Assembly: GCA_010093515.1 (NCBI GenBank)
Contig: MU001678.1
Coordinates: forward strand, 124,001 to 188,000
Length of the DNA: 64,000 bases
DNA from: Lineolata rhizophorae
Lineage: Eukaryota; Ascomycota; Dothideomycetes; Lineolatales; Lineolataceae
Reading direction: 5' to 3'
Positions 1 through 12,181 of this stretch are shown here, one piece after another. The position numbers were made by a program, and so were the translations under genes. A model generated the notes under the pieces. The model had not been told where the DNA came from, ran no database searches, and saw nothing but the letters and a program-made list of their open reading frames with translations. Each line of letters opens with the position of its first letter. The first letter of the stretch is position 1.

Positions 1-3000
1 CGTATCCAAAGACTTCGGGTTGCCCTAATGGCGAAGCATAGCGTTTGGGATTCCCTATCGACGGAGTTTGTCTCGGAAGTGGGACCTGTCTTACTGGCCC
101 TTTCCGCTGTCTGGAGCTTAGGTCACTCTTCTGCTCCCCCTTTCGGTTGTCTTTCATTCTACTGTCCATACGTTTCCTGTTCTTCTTGTACTATTTTCTT
201 TTCCTTTTCCACAAATCTTGATGATATCCCTGGCTACGGCCTACGCTGACGGGCGGACGGGCGTTCGTTGGCACTGTACGTTTTTCTCTCGTGTCCCGTT
301 CGAGTCGCTATGAAAGAAACTGGTGAGGTCGTTTGAAGCGTTGGCTTTTGTTTGTGTTTTACGATGGAGACGAGTGGGATGGCACCTTCACTTGCTAGAT
401 AGAGCCGCCCTCATTGCAATCCACGATTCCCTGGTGAGATTTTGTACCTACGTATCTATCTCTGCCGGTTTATCGGGCAATTGAAAAGACAAGATAATAG
501 ATGTCCAGCCTACGTGCAGTGATTCTGCTATATCCTCTCTTATGTGAGGCGTGGCAACCGGTGCCAACACGCTCTATGGAGGAGCATCTCGCTCCGCAAC
601 AGCCTCAGCACGAAAGGCCCAATCGGCCATTTCCGAGCGGTACCTCGCAGTGATTCTCCCTACGCACGGCTCCCAGCATCGCCTTGCCAAGCGCCCACGA
701 GAAGGCGTTTCTCCGACCGAAGGCGGCCCGCCGGGCGGGAACGCTTTTCGATCCCGCCAAGCCACGCGGTTGAAAAGCTCCCGGCCGTCCCGTTCGACGC
801 CGCTGCCTACCGCCCGAGCTGCGGGCCACAGCACACCACGGGGGCGCACCAAACGCCCACTTAGTCCTCTCCCCCCGCCCGGGCGTTGGCCGTTCCCCAA
901 AAGCGTGCATTCCAGAACCTTGCCGGAACCAGAAGGCTGCATATTCGCCACTCGCGCCGACGTTCGACTATAGCCCGGGGCGCCTTCCACTTTCCTGCTT
1001 TTGCCTTGGCTCTGGCGGGCGGCGGGCGGGCGGCGGCGGCGGCGGGCTTGGTGCCGTCTGACACGCACGCATTTGGCGCCGGCGCAGGCTCCCGGGCGGC
1101 GGCGAGTTTCGCGTTTCGAGCAGGGAGAAACGGGCGCGGATTGCTTCGCAGACCTCCCGTTTCTCGTGGAGCTACATGCCACGGCCTCTCGCACGCACAT
1201 GATGCGCGCGCTCTCGCCCCCTTTCCCCCGACCGCCGGAGCTGCACGCGGCCAAACGGGGACGAAAGCTCTTGCCGTTTTTGTAACGTCAGGCCCGCGAG
1301 GCGGTTGCCGACTCGAGATGGCCGGCCAGCTGAAGGAGAAAGTCGCCGGCGGGCCCGGGGCCCAGTGCTGCTGCAACGGCGCGGCCGACGCGGAAACAAT
1401 CGTCGAAGGGAGGGGGGCAAGAGCTCTCTCGCGGGCGGCGCGGCCCCAGGCCGACAGCAGGGAGGGTGGGGGGCCAATGTCCGCTGCCAACCCGCTCGCG
1501 CTCCCGCTAGTGAGAGACGGTGGGGGCAGGGCAAGACCCCGTTGCCTCCGTCACTGTCTTACCTTCATTCTCGCCTCCTCCCCTCCCCAAAAGCTGGTCC
1601 CACCTTTGCTCGCGGTAGGGCTTGAAGCCAGGTGAGCGGAGACTGGAGACTGCGAGTGATGCTTACGCTATTTGCGCTGCTCTGGGCTTGTCGCTGGCTT
1701 CAGGTGAATCGTCATCCCATGTGTGCGCGTACATCGCGTACATACTGCTATGGCGGGGCCGACCGATAAAGCCCCCAAAAGCTTCAACGGACGGCGGGGC
1801 ACATACGATGCACGATGCTGGATGGCGGGGTCTTCCCTGCCAGCCGCAGCGCCCCGGGCGGCAGTCCAGCACAAGAAACGCCCAACCACCAGCCACCACA
1901 TATTCGCGGCTCCACCACTCTGCGTCGCACACTTTCCTTGTATTTTTTATTTTTCCCCGGCAGAAAAGGCACCCTTCTCTTCTCCCCCGAATGCCGCTCT
2001 TGCATATCTGTAATGAGTACGGAGCACTTAGTATTCTCATCTAGTGGTCCGACGCCGTGGTCATACACACCTTTTCCCTCCACCATTACCTGCCACCCCC
2101 CTTGCGGCCTGCAGCGCCCGTCGCAAGGCTCCGTGCAGTCCAGCCCTAAAGTGTTTCGAAACACTCGATCCTCACGGAGAATTGCCTCGATATTAGCTGA
2201 CCTCCATCATCGAGCCCGTCGAGCCCGCAGACGCCTCCCGGCGGACCCAAGCCTGCCGCCGACATCTCCCATCCTTGAGTCGCGAAACGCCCGTCGTATG
2301 CATTAATTGAGATCTATTATTGCTGCCCGGCCCCGGGTGCAGTAGGGCTGATGCGCGCGAATTAGGGCCGGTCCGGCCTCTGCCGCTGGGCGCACGTTTC
2401 TGGATAAGGACGTGCATGAGATGAGCTTTGGGCACCGTGGAGTGATAGAATGCCTTTTTTTCCCTTGAAAGTAGAAGGATCCTGCGTCGTGCGTTAGTTC
2501 TCCTCTCTTCGTCGTCGTCGTCGTCGTCAGTCGATTCAATGTCGGCAATTGCTCTTCTCCCTAATTTACCCCCGGCGCCGTACTATTTGTAGGCTGGCAC
2601 TCAACGGACGAAATGATTGTTTAGTGCTTGCTCCTTGGGATATTTTTGCTGTTCTTCCTTCAAGAGAATCGTCGATGCAGAATCCACCCGATCTCTTCCT
2701 GGATAGCTTGTAGGGCTCGAGACAAGCGCCCGCCTATTTCGAGGACTGAAGCATTAATATAGAAGCCATTAATATCCAGGTCTGACGGATCATGAGATTC
2801 GAAGAAATGAACTTAGGCCAAGCTCCGGTACCTGAGACAATGAATCAGATGAGGGTGGAAAGGTCCGGCTTGGCTAGAAATGTTTTGGTGGCCTTACTGG
2901 TGTAACTTGCCTTCCAGGTTGTAAGGGATCATTCGCCGGATGTGTACAGGCTTTTAAATCTCTTGTAATGAGTGGGCTCAAAAAGACTCTAGCATAATAG

Positions 3001-3858
3001 AACTACAGGCGATGATCATATACTATTAACATCGAATCTTAAACATCTATGAACTGTACTTATAGACTCAAATCTGGTGACATGGTCTAACAAATTCACT
3101 TTTAGTACTTCCTATCCGCTTTGAAACCAGTGCGTTTTAAAAGGGTCCACATAGCAGGTACCGCTCGCTTCATGACAGTTGACAGGTCAACCAGTGCTTC
3201 TTAACAGTACATGTGGTGTCTACCACCGGCCATATTTTTGCAGTAACACCGCTTATGTGGTTGGAATCAAGTAGAATTCAGTTTTTGCCTGTTGCAAGTC
3301 ATTTCATTCGCAATGTAGGCATCGCAATGGTAGTCTTTGAATCGCTTAGGGCTGTGTACTCAAAGCAAAGTGATCTGTACTAAAATTCTGCATACCAGAT
3401 TGTAGAAAACCGAAACCTGGACATTGCCAATTTTTCAACAGGTTCACTTTTGCGTCCGTTGTGGCGTCGCACAATGCTTCACTCGATGGGCAAAAGCAAC
3501 TTCGCTTGTGGAAAACCAGACTTACCGAATTGAGCAGGCCTTGATCCGTGCGTGCCGGGAGCTGCTTGCTTGGCCGTTGCTACGGCAAGTTTGTTGACAG
3601 CCCCGCGCCAAGCCAACACGGACAGACCCAACGTCCTCAATCCCACACCTTTCCCCAAACTGCAACTCTGCATTCAAACCCATCTGCGTCCCACCAACAC
3701 CCCGCTCGTCCCAATCTGCACTTTCATTTCTTGGCTCTCAAAGGCGCTCCACAATCGCTTGCATCTGCATTCTCTGCGGTGAGGCAGCCCTCCGAACCTC
3801 TCGTTAAGGAGTTGCTTGCCGACGAGGAGGTTCAAGTCCGCCCATTTCACCGCACACC
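1..3858. other. Gene-poor left end and DBF2 leader
   Basis: I could assign no gene here. About 560-1620 is very GC-rich and open in several frames on both strands; the translations are low-complexity Ala/Arg/Gly/Pro and resemble no family I know, as expected for CpG-rich DNA with few stop codons. About 2505-2530 is a short GTC trinucleotide tract. About 2600-3450 is AT-richer and stop-rich in all frames. The last few hundred bases before 3859 are C/T-rich with scattered upstream start codons and probably form the promoter and 5' leader of the DBF2-type kinase gene. A gene entering from the left edge cannot be excluded. Confidence 0.5.
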
Positions 3859-5959
3859 ATGGCCGACCCAAAGCCGCAGCTCTCGCCGGCCTCCGAGAAG
3901 CCCGGCTTCAAGCTGCCCATGCCGCCACCGCTGCCGTCGCAGTCACCACTGCACGCCCGCTCCGCCAACGACATGTTCGAGCCGCCGGGGCCGCCTCCCG
4001 GCACGCCGGGCTTCACGACGCCGGCGGCGACGCCGCAGGGCAGCCCGAGCAAGAACCAGGTGCCGCCGGGCGCCCACGACCTGCCGAACGTGTTCGAGAA
4101 TGCCATGAAGCTGTTCCCGGCCGGGGCCGCGCACAAGGAGAACGCGCCGCCGGCGGCGCCCAAGCAGCCTCCCAGCCCGTCGACCACGACGGCGAGCCAT
4201 GCCGCGGCGTCCAGGCAGGAGCCGTATCGCCAGCAGTACCAGCATACGCAGCCGCACCAGCAGTCGCAAAAGGAGCTGACGCAGAAGGGATTGTCGGCGG
4301 AAGAGATGCAAAAGGCGCAGAAGCCGGGCGTCAAGCGGTTGGCTAATGTGACTCAGCTCTGTACGTCATTCGGATCTAAGTCGGGATTATATTCGCTGGT
4401 TTTGCTAACTAGGGAATTTAGACTTCCTTGACTACTACTACGACCTTCTTAGCTACGTCCACAACCGCCAGACGCGACAGGTCCAGTTCAACGAGCAAGT
4501 GCCTCCTCCTCCAGCCACTCCAAACGACGAATACCAAGCCGCCATGAGCAAGTATCTCGGCCGAGAGCGTGCCAACCTTCGCAAGCGTAGGACGAGGCTT
4601 AAGCACGGTGACTTCCAGATCCTGACGCAGGTCGGTCAAGGGGGTTATGGTCAGGTGTATCTTGCTCAAAAAAAAGACACCCGCGAAGTCTGCGCTCTAA
4701 AAGTCATGAGCAAGAAGCTGCTGTTCAAGTTAGACGAAGTCAAACACGTCTTGACGGAGCGTGACATCCTGACTACTTCTAAGAGTGAATGGCTCGTGCG
4801 GTTGCTTTATGCCTTTCAGGACGACAGACACATCTATCTTGCGATGGTAAGCGCAAAAATCAGGCAGTATCGTTTTGTACAAAATTCTAACTAGCCTCCA
4901 GGAGTATGTCCCGGGTGGCGACTTCCGCACCTTGCTCAACCACAGCGGTGTGCTACACAACCGTCATGCGCGTTTCTACATCGCTGAGATGCTCTTCTGC
5001 GTCGATGCTCTGCACCAACTCGGCTACATCCACCGCGACCTTAAGCCTGAAAACTTCCTCATTGATAGCAGTGGCCACATGAAATTGACCGATTTCGGCC
5101 TCGCTGCCGGGTTTATAGCGCCTGCTAAGATCGAGTCTATGCGCATCAAGCTCGAGGAAGTTGGTAACGTTGCGGTACCGTTCGGCCGACCCATGGAGGA
5201 GCGCACGGCCGCCGAGCGTCGCGAAGGATACCGCTCGATGCGCGAGCGCGAGGTCAACTACGCCAAGAGCATCGTCGGCAGCCCGGACTACATGGCCCCC
5301 GAGGTGCTCAAGGGCGAGGAGTACGACTTCACGGTGGACTACTGGAGCCTCGGGTGCATGCTGTTCGAGGCGCTGGCGGGTTTCCCGCCCTTCGCAGGCT
5401 CCACCGTCGAGGAGACGTGGAGCAATCTCAAGCACTGGAAGAGGGTGCTCGCCAAGCCCGTCTACGAGGACCCTAACTACTATCTCTCGCGCCGCACCTG
5501 GGACCTCATCACCCGCCTCGTCGCCTCCAAGAGCTGCCGCTTCCACAGCTTCGGCGAGATCCAGCGCCACGAGTACTTCGCCGAGGTGGACTGGGCGCGG
5601 CTGCGCGAGCAGCGCGCCCCGTTCGTGCCCGAGCTTGATGGCGAGACGGACGCGGGCTACTTTGACGACTTCAGCAGCGAGGCCGACATGGCCAAGTACA
5701 AAGAGGTGCACGAGAAGCAGGCTGCGCTGGAGAACATGGCGGAGAGGGACGAAAAGATGGCCAAAGGTCTCTGGGTCGGCTTCACGTTCAGGTATGTTTG
5801 GCCTTGACGAACACGTGTCTTTTGTAAATAGCAGATCGAAGCTAATGTTGTTAATCATGCAGACATCGCAAGGCCCCCACGGAGGACAATGGCAAGCCCA
5901 GCAGCCCCAGGAAGCCGCTACCTACCATTTCCGACGGCGCTTTCGGCACCATGTTTTAG
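3859..5959 (+). CDS. DBF2: NDR/LATS-family protein kinase, Dbf2/Sid2 type
   Basis: This is the AGC-group kinase that acts with Mob1 at the end of the septation-initiation/mitotic-exit pathway, at spindle poles and the septum. Four exons (3859-4360, 4422-4846, 4902-5791, 5863-5959) give 637 residues. The N-terminal 160 residues are Pro/Ser/Ala-rich and disordered. The Mob1-binding NTR follows at about 163-225 (QLYFLDYYYDLLSYV). The kinase domain has a GQGGYG loop at about 239-244, Lys261, HRDLKPEN at 353-360, DFG at 373-375, the NDR-type insert before GSPDYMAPE, and the FVPELDGETDAGYFDDF region. The C-terminal hydrophobic motif WVGFTFR is split by the last intron. All three introns are GT-AG with clear branch sites, and frame is kept throughout. 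The chosen ATG is the first one of the frame that gives this N-terminus. Its 3' end converges with the RQT4-like gene 263 bases away. Assignment to Dbf2/Sid2 rather than Cbk1/Orb6 rests on the NTR and overall resemblance. Confidence 0.95.
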
Positions 5960-6222
5960 GCACCGGATGAGCGACTCTCTTTCTCTTTGCTCTTATTTTG
6001 TGCAACGACGGTGCGAATTGGGGCTTGTTCTTTAATTGGCGTTCTTCGGAACCGGTTCGATCAAATTGTGGCCAGTCACATGCTGTACGACTAGATGATG
6101 CGGATTGGCTTCGGTACCTCGTGTCTTAATAAAATGCATGGTTTTCGATAACCCCTTAAGCTAGGTCGTCGTGACAAATAATCCGTCGTGGTGACGGTAG
6201 ACGTGCAGTGCGACTGAAGATT

Positions 6223-7914
6223 CTATCCACACGCGGGCTCCTCGGCCACAAGCTTCTCATCCCCAATCTTGCCACCATAAGCTCCCCCGTCGAGAATCCA
6301 TTGTTCATTATCATCATTGTCGTCCTGCACCCTCCGCCACGTTTGTTGCCTCTCTCTTAGTTCACCTCCCGTATCGCTTACTTTAGCTACAGGCCGAATC
6401 ATTTTCCCCATCAACGGATTCCTACTAAACGCACCACCACCACCACCACCACCCGTACTCTCCCCGCCATCACCCACCTCCACACCTCCCCCTTCCCCTT
6501 CACTCTCCCCCTCCGGCTCCTCCGGCCTCTCGACCTCCGCCATCCGCCTCACCACCTTCCCGCCCGCCAAATCGATGCTCGCCACCACCCTCCTCTTCTC
6601 CCACTCGGGCCGTGCCGCCCACTCCTGCTCACGCAGCGCGCGCTGCTGCCGCCGCAGCTGCGCCGCGCGCTCCGCCGGGCCCGCCCACATGCTGAGCCCC
6701 GCCGACGGCGTCTCGAAGTCGGCCGCCTGGTCGTGCACCCGCGTGCGCCGCGCGTTCTGCGCCTGGAACGAGAGCAGCCTGTCGCGGTGGGCGCGGGCGC
6801 GGGCGAGCCCGCCGGCGCCGCCGTCCTCCGCGTCGGACGCGGGCGCCGAGCCGGGGGCCGACGACGACGACAGCGCCGGAGGGGGCGGCGCGACGCCGAA
6901 GGGCTTGGGCGTGCCGGCGCGAGACCCGGGCGCGCTCGGGCCGGCCTGGTCGGCGCGGCGCTGGGCCGCGTTGTTGGCGGCCATGCGCTCGCGGCCGCGC
7001 TCGTCGCGCAGGCTGCGGATCATGGCCTGGAGCTCCTCCGGGGCGATGAGGGGCGCGCCGCAGAAGGTGCACGGGCCGAGGCCTTCCTTGACGCAGACGA
7101 TCTTGCCGCACGCGAGGCAGTTGGGTGCCGCGGCGAGTAGCGCGTGGCGGGTCGCCATGCAGGTGCACTTGCGTCGGGATGAGGAGGAGGAGAGTGAGGG
7201 GTTGGTTTGGAGCTCGAGTGCCCGGATGGCAGAGTCGAAGTCTTCGAGGGTTGTCGAGGCGCCGTGCATGGGCGTGCCACCGGTGAGGTGGACTTTTGTT
7301 TTCGGCTTCGGGCCGGGGAAGGAAGTGCGTGAGGTCGGAGCGGAGAGGGTATCGGAGATTAGAGGACCTGCGGCGGAAGGGGGAAGCTTGGTGGCGGAGT
7401 TTCGAGGCGAAGGATTTCGACTGGAAGTTGAGGAGGCGGCTTGCAGACCTTGCTTTGCGTCCGGCTCGTCCTGGAGTTGAAAGAGGCCATGTTGCTTCTC
7501 CCTTGAAGGCTTTGCTCGGGCGGCCATGTAGTCTTCGCCCTGGTTCTTTCTGTACCCGCTAGAGATATTGCCATAGCTTTCTGGTTGCCGCGGTGGCGGC
7601 AGCTTGTTCAAGGGCTGCCTTTTCTTCCTTGGCCCGGGCTTTGGCATTGGCGACGATGGAGCATTCGACGAGTTCCCGCCCGCATTCTGGCGCGATTGCG
7701 ATCCACTTGAAGTCGCTGCTTTTGGTCTACGTCTGCTGTTGAAGGAGGATATGAATTCAGTCGCCTGCGGTGAGTCGCCGAGAAGATTCCCTAAATGATC
7801 GGCCGCCGCATCGCTACTCAACGTTTTCGCGTATGTTATTACTTGACGCAAAGACTCTTCATCCAGTGGAAGTAGTCGAGAAAGTTGGGGTAAAGCCCAA
7901 TCTGTGAGATCCAT
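6223..7914 (-). CDS. RQT4: TRIP4/ASC-1-type C2HC5 zinc-finger protein, Rqt4-like
   Basis: This is a single-exon 563-residue protein. Starting at MDLTDWALPQLSRLLPLDEE, residues 1-60 form a helical CUE-like N-terminus. A long Ser/Pro/Lys-rich linker follows. Residues about 250-285 hold the C2HC5 zinc finger (CTCMATRHALL, then NCLACGKIVCVKEG and GPCTFCG). The rest is charged and disordered with a poly-Gly run (CAC repeats on the plus strand near 6437). In yeast the homologue Rqt4 belongs to the ribosome-quality-control trigger complex with Slh1 and Cue3; in animals TRIP4 is a subunit of the ASC-1 complex. That role is inferred here from the finger. The frame stays open 61 codons further upstream, but the first segment looks non-conserved, so the internal Met at 7914 was chosen. 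It is tandem with the downstream LVIVD gene and convergent with DBF2. Confidence 0.85.
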   Translation of the reverse strand: MDLTDWALPQLSRLLPLDEESLRQVITYAKTLSSDAAADHLGNLLGDSPQATEFISSFNSRRRPKAATSSGSQSRQNAGGNSSNAPSSPMPKPGPRKKRQPLNKLPPPRQPESYGNISSGYRKNQGEDYMAARAKPSREKQHGLFQLQDEPDAKQGLQAASSTSSRNPSPRNSATKLPPSAAGPLISDTLSAPTSRTSFPGPKPKTKVHLTGGTPMHGASTTLEDFDSAIRALELQTNPSLSSSSSRRKCTCMATRHALLAAAPNCLACGKIVCVKEGLGPCTFCGAPLIAPEELQAMIRSLRDERGRERMAANNAAQRRADQAGPSAPGSRAGTPKPFGVAPPPPALSSSSAPGSAPASDAEDGGAGGLARARAHRDRLLSFQAQNARRTRVHDQAADFETPSAGLSMWAGPAERAAQLRRQQRALREQEWAARPEWEKRRVVASIDLAGGKVVRRMAEVERPEEPEGESEGEGGGVEVGDGGESTGGGGGGGAFSRNPLMGKMIRPVAKVSDTGGELRERQQTWRRVQDDNDDNEQWILDGGAYGGKIGDEKLVAEEPACG

Positions 7915-8278
7915 GGTGGGACTATGTATAAAAGCGCAAGTACCCCGATAGGTTATGTTTGGGGAGGAACACCAACGAGCCGATTCATTTTGATAAACGA
8001 ATTGCCTGTATGCTACTATGCGGAAAATTATTGTGCCGGGAAGTTTCACGCCAAGGCAGCCACATTCGCGCCGGCGCGGTGAACCGACACTCGTCATCTC
8101 AAGCTTTTATCAACTTCTACTCGAATTCGTTCTATATCGCATCAAATAAATACTACTTTCAAAAGGTATCATATTCGTTGTCCATCACTCGTTCACATGA
8201 TGAACCACCGTCGCCTTCAGTCTTTGCTTCGAATCCGTTCCAACTCGCTCATGCCTTCTGAAACAGAGATCCGGTCCT
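7915..8278. other. Short intergenic region
   Basis: It lies between the start of the RQT4-like gene and the stop of the LVIVD-protein gene and holds the promoter of the former and the 3' region of the latter. No RNA gene or extra coding exon was recognised. Confidence 0.5.
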
Positions 8279-9921
8279 TCATGAAGCTAGTTTCACGACG
8301 AAACCGCCTCTCTCAATTGTGTTGACAAAAATGAAGCCGCTCTTAAAGTAGGAGTAGCTACTCCACGTGCCCTCGAAGTTGATGTCGCCGCCATTCGGCA
8401 TCGCATCGTTTTCCGGATAAATGTCGAAGAAGCCAATCTCGTGGACGCCAGCGCCGCTAGGGTCCTCGGGAATGGAGCTAATATCCAGTATGCGCAGACC
8501 GGAACCGTAGTTGCTCTGGAACGTCTTCCCATCATGGACATATTGGTTGTGGTCGATGCCATAAGCGCCAGACTTGTAGTAGCCCGTCAGCTTAGGGCTG
8601 GCCAGGTCTTTGATGTCCCAGATGTAGGTGACAGGATAGCCATCGGCAGCAATGCCGGCCTGGTCATACTCGTCGTATTCGTCATCTAGGAGGAGATATT
8701 CCTGGTTCATCGGATCCAGGACCCAACCTTGGTGTGTATATGAGGCGCCCTCATACGACACTCGCGCTACGATTTCGGGGGATTGCTTGTCGGTCACATC
8801 GTAACTGTCAAAAATTGTCAGTCTCGTTCCACAGAAGCTGAGAAGAAAAGGGCATACATTGTCAAAGTGTCCTCGTTGTAGCCGTAGCAGATCTCCCGGT
8901 CGACGTATCTTGTGTCTGGTCCGGCGTACACAAGGCACTGAGCGTCGTGGACGTAGCCGTCTTCCGGAGCGCAGCCGGGACTAGTTGGGTTTGCCGGGTC
9001 GGACACGTCAATGAAGATCAACCCCGCCGCACAAGCATCGGTGCGAGGCTGAGCGCCCACGGCATACACGAAGTTCGTTGCCTCGTTAATGACGACATTA
9101 TGACTACGGCCGATGGGCAGAGCGCTGTATTGTCCAGTCACGTCCTCGTCGGGGTTGAATGTAACTGGGCTACTCGAGTCGATGTCCAGGAGCTAAAGAA
9201 CTGTCAGTCATGCGCTCTTCAGCGACAGTAAGGGGCTTTGATTCTTGCCTTGGACATGTCGAAGATCTGAATGCCGTGATCAACAGCCTCGCTGCCAATG
9301 ATCATGAAATTCTTATAGCCCCGAATCTCGCGCCAGATGCTCGGCTCTGCCGTTGATGTCTGAGGTAGCCGACCCAGGTACACCATCTTCCCCTCAGGGC
9401 TTATCTCCGCGAACGCCGCGCCGTCTGCTTGAGAAATTGCAATGAACTCTCGGCTGTCGTCCGAGGTCCAACCCCATGATGAAGCACCTTCGCCCGTCTG
9501 GCTTCCGAGGTCTGCATGGCTCATAAAATGATAGAGATCGATCTACCCTAGGTGAGCCCATGTTATCAATAATTGTTTGGGTCAGACCTACGTTGTTGCA
9601 GCGGAACGTGTTCATCGCATCGCCTTCAACAGCAGTCGCGAGTCCATCCACACAGGGGGTGTAACCCAGTTCTTGGTACTGTGCCGAGTTGTAGGCACCT
9701 GCCGCGCGTTGGCGAGCAAATTGAGCCTATTTCATATGAGTAACATTCTCGAGTACGCAATCGATTGTTGCTTTCCTTACGTCTTTATTCGACATGATGG
9801 TCTGGTGAACCAAGCCATTTGCGTACAAGGCCGAATGTCTGGATTCATCAAGCGGTACCTCCTTGATCGCAGTTGCAACACTCGCCATTGCGACGATGCT
9901 GAGGGAACGAGGGAGCAACAT
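8279..9921 (-). CDS. Secreted LVIVD-repeat protein (choice-of-anchor B type)
   Basis: This is a predicted extracellular beta-propeller of 476 residues from five exons (9921-9781, 9726-9592, 9542-9249, 9192-8858, 8804-8279). Residues 1-18 (MLLPRSLSIVAMASVATA) are a signal peptide. The body carries repeated beta-propeller-like stretches such as IFDMSKLLDID, LIFIDVSDPANP, TIYDVTDKQSP and LRILDISSIPEDP, plus SHADLGS, GRSHNVVINE and YTHQGWVLD, all typical of the choice-of-anchor B/LVIVD family in fungi and bacteria. The biochemical function of the family is not established. The join between exons 3 and 4 needs a GC donor (AAG|gcaaga), a rare but genuine splice class; all other introns are GT-AG. 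The ATG was chosen because it begins the signal peptide; the frame continues upstream in unlike sequence. The acceptor of exon 3 could lie a few bases away. Confidence 0.85.
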
Positions 9922-12181
9922 TCTAGCAAGCCGTATGGTGGACTTCCTGGACTTCGAACTTGATGGCCTCTTCGAAACTTGACGATGGTAGACGATACGT
10001 ATGGTATCTCCAAAGCTACGCACATCTAGTAAAGAAGGTGGACGTGCGATTCTTGCGTTTATAAAGACTCAGTTGCAAGCCGGTCGCACAGGACCAGATT
10101 GATTGCACTTACTTCACATGATCCTCGCCCAACGAGGATGGTGGGGAAGTCCTTCCCATCTACACCTTAACACCTGCCGTAACAGAAGAATGCGACCAGG
10201 ACTAATGCTATGTTAGTATGAAGGGTCCCAAACGTCTTGCCTATCGTTTTCTAGGATCGGAACGAAGTTGACCTAAGCCATCCAATGAGGGCCAGCACTT
10301 AAATGATTGATAAGGGACCGCGATCTTGCGGGACCGATGCAACTGACAAATTACTGTTTGGGTAAATCTGCTTTTCTCCGGTGTTTCTTGACTGGCTCGG
10401 CCCTTGTTCAGCAATATAAATGTGGTGGGCTAGACGCAGGTCATTTGGCTTCAAAAATGTCCGTGCAAGTAACAGGGATATATCACCGCCAAGATCAATG
10501 CGCCCAGTCGAATACCCCACGAGCTCGTCTATGTCGAGTCTAAATGCTCCTAGCTTGTCGATCGACCGTTGGTCTGGTCATTTGCGGTACATCCTGATTG
10601 CTGTATGTGGAGAGCTTTGGGGTGAAGTACCCCTCGCTCACTATCATATCGCCGTGTCTGCGTGCTCTGCGTATGTGAGTTAACCACCTTGCTCTATGCT
10701 TGTCGGCATTTCGCCGTAATCTAATATTTCCTGCGCCCTGTTGGTGCTTTCCTCTAACGGGTCTCAAACATTAACCTTACTTCCTACAAAGTTATAAGGA
10801 TATCTTTGGTCCTGGTGCTACAACTTCGTTAAGTTCCAACCACATGAAATAGGGGCCAAGAATCACGGCTTTATCATATTCATAGCTCATCCAGCGCAAT
10901 TGAGAAAGTTAATATATTAAACTAGCTGGCTACATTCTATACAAATGAAAATTTCTGACAAGTGCACCCATAAAGCCTTGAGGGAGCAGAGCTCCTGAAC
11001 AATCCATTGTGAAATCGAATTATTACTTGAAATAAATTTGTCTAGCTATCAAAATTATTAGTCTACTAGAAAAAGGTCGTTATACAGCTTACACAAGATA
11101 CGAATATTCTCAGTGTAAATTATCTTGGTGGATGTATCATCGAATACAATCTAATTGGGCAAGTCTATCCAAAGGAGAATAAATTTTCTTAATACTTCAG
11201 GCAACCTCGTCAAAAAAAAATCATTACAAAACAGATAGCACTGAGCTTCGCTAGACGCGCCCCGAAATTCATACACTAAATGTGGACGGGCTAATAGCAA
11301 TAAATTCCGCCCCTTTGTAGGATCCAAAGACATGAAAAGTCCAAAGTTTTGTCTGAAGTAGTATTATGATTCTCATCCGCCTTTTCAAGCTTCTGCTTGT
11401 AGGATATGTCTATCTAGCCATTTTACAGTGGGCCCCTCCGGGGAATAAAGCCCTGTACAATTATATCTTGTCTTCCACCTTCACGCAACCTGTAGGTACT
11501 GTTCCAGAATGCGTTATCCAGCCGTGGCGCCAGCGTAGAATACCTAAGCGGCCGCTCTCGGCTGTTTACATGCTCCTAGTATGCTGACTTTGGCTCCCTA
11601 CCTCTCCTATAGAGGAGCTCTCGGTTCGGCTTTAGTATTGTATAGTAAATAACATATATATATGAAGTGGAGTGCTATTCTATCGGGACGAATCAAGCTA
11701 ACTACTTCGTACTACAAGTCTTGTTTCTAGTCGTGTCACGTAGGGTGTTACTCAAAGTAATAAAAGTTCACGCTGCGAGCCCTTTCATAAGTAATTCCCA
11801 ACTATTCCGCGAGGTTGAAATGTTAAATCGAACTAGAACAGCGAGCTAGCCATGATAGGCTTCATCACGCTCATGGCTTTTCTTGCCGCTGCTTTAATTG
11901 GGACCAATTGTAATTATTATTCCGACACTCGACTAGTCGCTGTCTTGATCTTGATCTAGGTAATATTGTTTGTCGTCCCGATCATCTCTATCGTCGGTTT
12001 CGGAGGGCAGATCGTGGAAGTGGTAATGAATTTCTTCGACTTGCCTTGCTTAGTGTGTACGATCCTTTTGCCTCTCATGTTTAGATGGTTTGCCGGCCGC
12101 CCACATAGCTTATTTGCCACTATTGCGGCAACCACCCGTGCTAGAAATATCCTGTCCGGATCTGCCATGTCCACAGTTCGA
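9922..12181. other. AT-rich gene-poor DNA
   Basis: The first ~200 bases are the probable promoter of the LVIVD-protein gene. Beyond about 10.8 kb the DNA is AT-rich with stops in every frame. I see no coding potential, RNA gene or recognisable transposase. The composition resembles fungal DNA degraded by C-to-T mutation, but no element could be identified. Confidence 0.5.

Noticed and set aside
574-1635. Overlapping long open frames on both strands in the GC-rich left end
   Set aside because: Translations are Ala/Arg/Gly/Pro-rich, compete on both strands and resemble no family; high GC explains the lack of stops.
8098-8278. Upstream extension of the RQT4-like protein by 61 codons
   Set aside because: The added residues are unlike the family, and the internal Met begins the expected helical N-terminus.
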